Positions 62,878 to 64,000 of a stretch of DNA of 64,000 nucleotides are shown piece after piece. The position numbers were made by a program, and so were the translations under genes. The notes under the pieces were generated by a model. The model had not been told where the DNA came from and ran no database searches. It saw nothing but the letters and a program-made list of their open reading frames with translations. Origin of the DNA: Pararhizobium sp. IMCC21322 (GTDB taxonomy: Bacteria > Pseudomonadota > Alphaproteobacteria > Rhizobiales > GCA-2746425); the NCBI RefSeq assembly GCF_030758295.1, contig NZ_CP132335.1, positions 4,874,412 to 4,938,411 on the forward strand, written 5' to 3'. How positions within the stretch are numbered: the first letter of the stretch is position 1; each line of letters opens with the position of its first letter.

Positions 62878-63410
62878 CAATTCTGATCTCCTGGCGTCTG
62901 CAAATAGGTTTCGAGGGTTTGTGCTGCTCTTTCACAGCACGCAAGCGCATGGGCGCGGTCGGCGCGTGTTGCACCTTTCTGGCATTTCAGTTGCACCAAT
63001 ACGACCGACCTGCCCTGTCCATCGCAAGCCGGCAATTCAATGTCATATTCAAATTCCTTGTCGGGGATGCTCACGAGCCGTTTGCCGGGTTGGCCGACCG
63101 TCAACAAAGCCACCTCCCCTCCCGTTTCATTTCGCAGCCACGCCATCGTCGCTTCAGCAGGTCCGGCCAATATTGCCAATTTCGCCCGGGCGTAACCAAG
63201 ACGCACCGCTTGCGGCCCCAGCGTTAACCGGCCTTTGCCATGCCGGGTCAAAAGCCCCGCAGACACCAATTTGCTGACAACCTGAAAGGCCGTTGAACGC
63301 GGTATTCCATGCTCGGCGCACAGATCAGCAACTGTTTTTTGATCCTGATCGGCCAATGTCGCCAATATGGTTGCGACAGCGCGCACCCCTGCAGTGCCCG
63401 TGACACTCAT
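62877..63410 (-). CDS. Short IclR-type transcriptional regulator
   Basis: 177 residues from the ATG at 63410, which overlaps the stop of the binding-protein gene (ATGA); a longer frame from 63542 would lie inside that gene. N-terminal winged helix about 5-60: AVATILATLADQDQKTVADL, HGIPRSTAFQVVSKLVSAGL. The rest (about 65-177) is shorter than the usual IclR effector domain (whole family about 250 residues) but keeps CDGQGRSVVLVQLK. It might bind ligand differently. Between a sugar-binding protein and a hydrolase gene. Confidence 0.8.
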   Translation of the reverse strand: MSVTGTAGVRAVATILATLADQDQKTVADLCAEHGIPRSTAFQVVSKLVSAGLLTRHGKGRLTLGPQAVRLGYARAKLAILAGPAEATMAWLRNETGGEVALLTVGQPGKRLVSIPDKEFEYDIELPACDGQGRSVVLVQLKCQKGATRADRAHALACCERAAQTLETYLQTPGDQN

Positions 63411-64000
63411 AATTGCACGGCCTTGGCCAGTTGCGCCGCCGATCGGTTGTAGCTGTTGCCGGGATAGTTGATCCGAAAGGAACCCGGGCTGTAGCTCTCG
63501 CCAATACCTGCATGCAGGATGAGATCGTCCGGCAGGTCCCATCGCACATGCTCTTCAGCCCATAGCGTGGGTTTGACTGATGCCGTTGCATGACCTTTTG
63601 TCAGAATGATATCTGATGGCACATCAATGCGCTTGGGCACCCATTGCCCGCTCAACGCGGCATGCAGCGTCTCCACAGCCACCAACCCCATCGAAGGCGG
63701 GTAGTCGACAGCGCCGAGCGGAACCTTGTGGCGCACCGCCATTTTATAGGCTCTGTTCAGATCGCCGCCAGTGTGGGGCGGAATGTCGCCAGCCGCAAAT
63801 CCGGCGTCTTGAAATGCGAGCAATGAGCCAATGCCGTGTTGGCCGCTGTCACACCAGACACCATCAATCCGGCTCTTGCCGATCCACTCAGTGCTGATCT
63901 GTCTGGCCCGGACATCGCACCAATTGGTCCATCCGATGTCAATGATCTCGAGCATCGGGAAATTTGCAAAGACTTTCAACGCTGCGGCCAGCCGCAATTT
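63407..64000 (-). CDS. Periplasmic sugar-binding protein, C-terminal part (cut by the window edge)
   Basis: The frame runs in from beyond 64000; about 197 residues of the C-terminal half are visible. VWCDSGQHGIGSLLAFQDAG, DIPPHTGGDLNRAYK and VPLGAVDYPPSMGLVAVET match the same type 4 sugar-binding class as the protein at 60871-61998, but the two are clearly different. Its transporter genes are presumably to the right of the window. Its stop overlaps the IclR start. Confidence 0.88.
   Translation of the reverse strand, partial: KLRLAAALKVFANFPMLEIIDIGWTNWCDVRARQISTEWIGKSRIDGVWCDSGQHGIGSLLAFQDAGFAAGDIPPHTGGDLNRAYKMAVRHKVPLGAVDYPPSMGLVAVETLHAALSGQWVPKRIDVPSDIILTKGHATASVKPTLWAEEHVRWDLPDDLILHAGIGESYSPGSFRINYPGNSYNRSAAQLAKAVQL

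Overview
The window looks like a chromosome segment of a marine or soil alphaproteobacterium, most likely a Rhizobiales (Hyphomicrobiales) relative. The reasons are the conserved block rplU-rpmA-two GNAT acetyltransferases-obgE-proB-proA-nadD, an L21 protein carrying the long C-terminal helix-hairpin-helix extension seen in that class, moderate GC content, and many solute uptake operons, each with its own regulator. No phage genes, CRISPR array or intact insertion sequence were seen.

Layout. (1) 1-8995: an operon for uptake and phosphorylation of a triose or polyol (binding protein, two permeases, a tiny membrane protein, two ATPases, a DhaK-DhaL kinase, then a broken DhaL/DhaK hybrid), with a divergent LacI regulator and two palindromic operators between them. 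(2) 9226-12779: an envelope-stress module: ECF sigma factor and RskA-like anti-sigma, fasciclin protein, Tat-exported MsrB, DoxX and a DUF7282 protein; two of its transcription units share the same promoter-like motif. (3) 12916-22261: housekeeping genes, ending at tRNA-Ser(CGA). (4) 22262-28165: an accessory stretch after the tRNA with a gene-poor kilobase, small secreted or detoxification-type proteins, a frameshifted NIPSNAP gene, a glyoxalase with a changed metal ligand and a mosaic gene.

(5) 28311-37749: LacI regulator convergent with an operon for a dipeptide-class ABC transporter, a galactonate-dehydratase-like enolase-superfamily enzyme and a ceramidase-like zinc hydrolase. (6) 37881-38924: a decayed IS3-type transposase and an enzyme remnant. 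(7) 38925-43974: a divergent cluster with a membrane di-iron hydroxylase, a ferredoxin reductase, a Rieske ferredoxin, an SDR, a PanB-like enzyme and a GntR regulator, which together look like a multi-component oxygenase pathway. (8) 44101-46470: a LuxR-type regulator without a synthase, facing a secreted trypsin-like protease whose domain is split by five 40-residue propeller repeats. (9) 46609-56158: a sugar-acid type operon (GMC oxidoreductase, TRAP transporter, aldehyde dehydrogenase, split UxaA-type enzyme, enolase-superfamily enzyme) with a divergent GntR regulator and twin operators. (10) 56459-64000: a sugar epimerase/isomerase with a ribose-type ABC transporter, and on the other strand a second sugar-binding protein (cut by the window edge), a short IclR-type regulator and an alpha/beta hydrolase.

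The items most worth a second look are the protease with a propeller inserted next to the Gly-Trp-Gly segment, the three-component hydroxylase cluster, and the ECF/fasciclin regulon with its repeated promoter motif.
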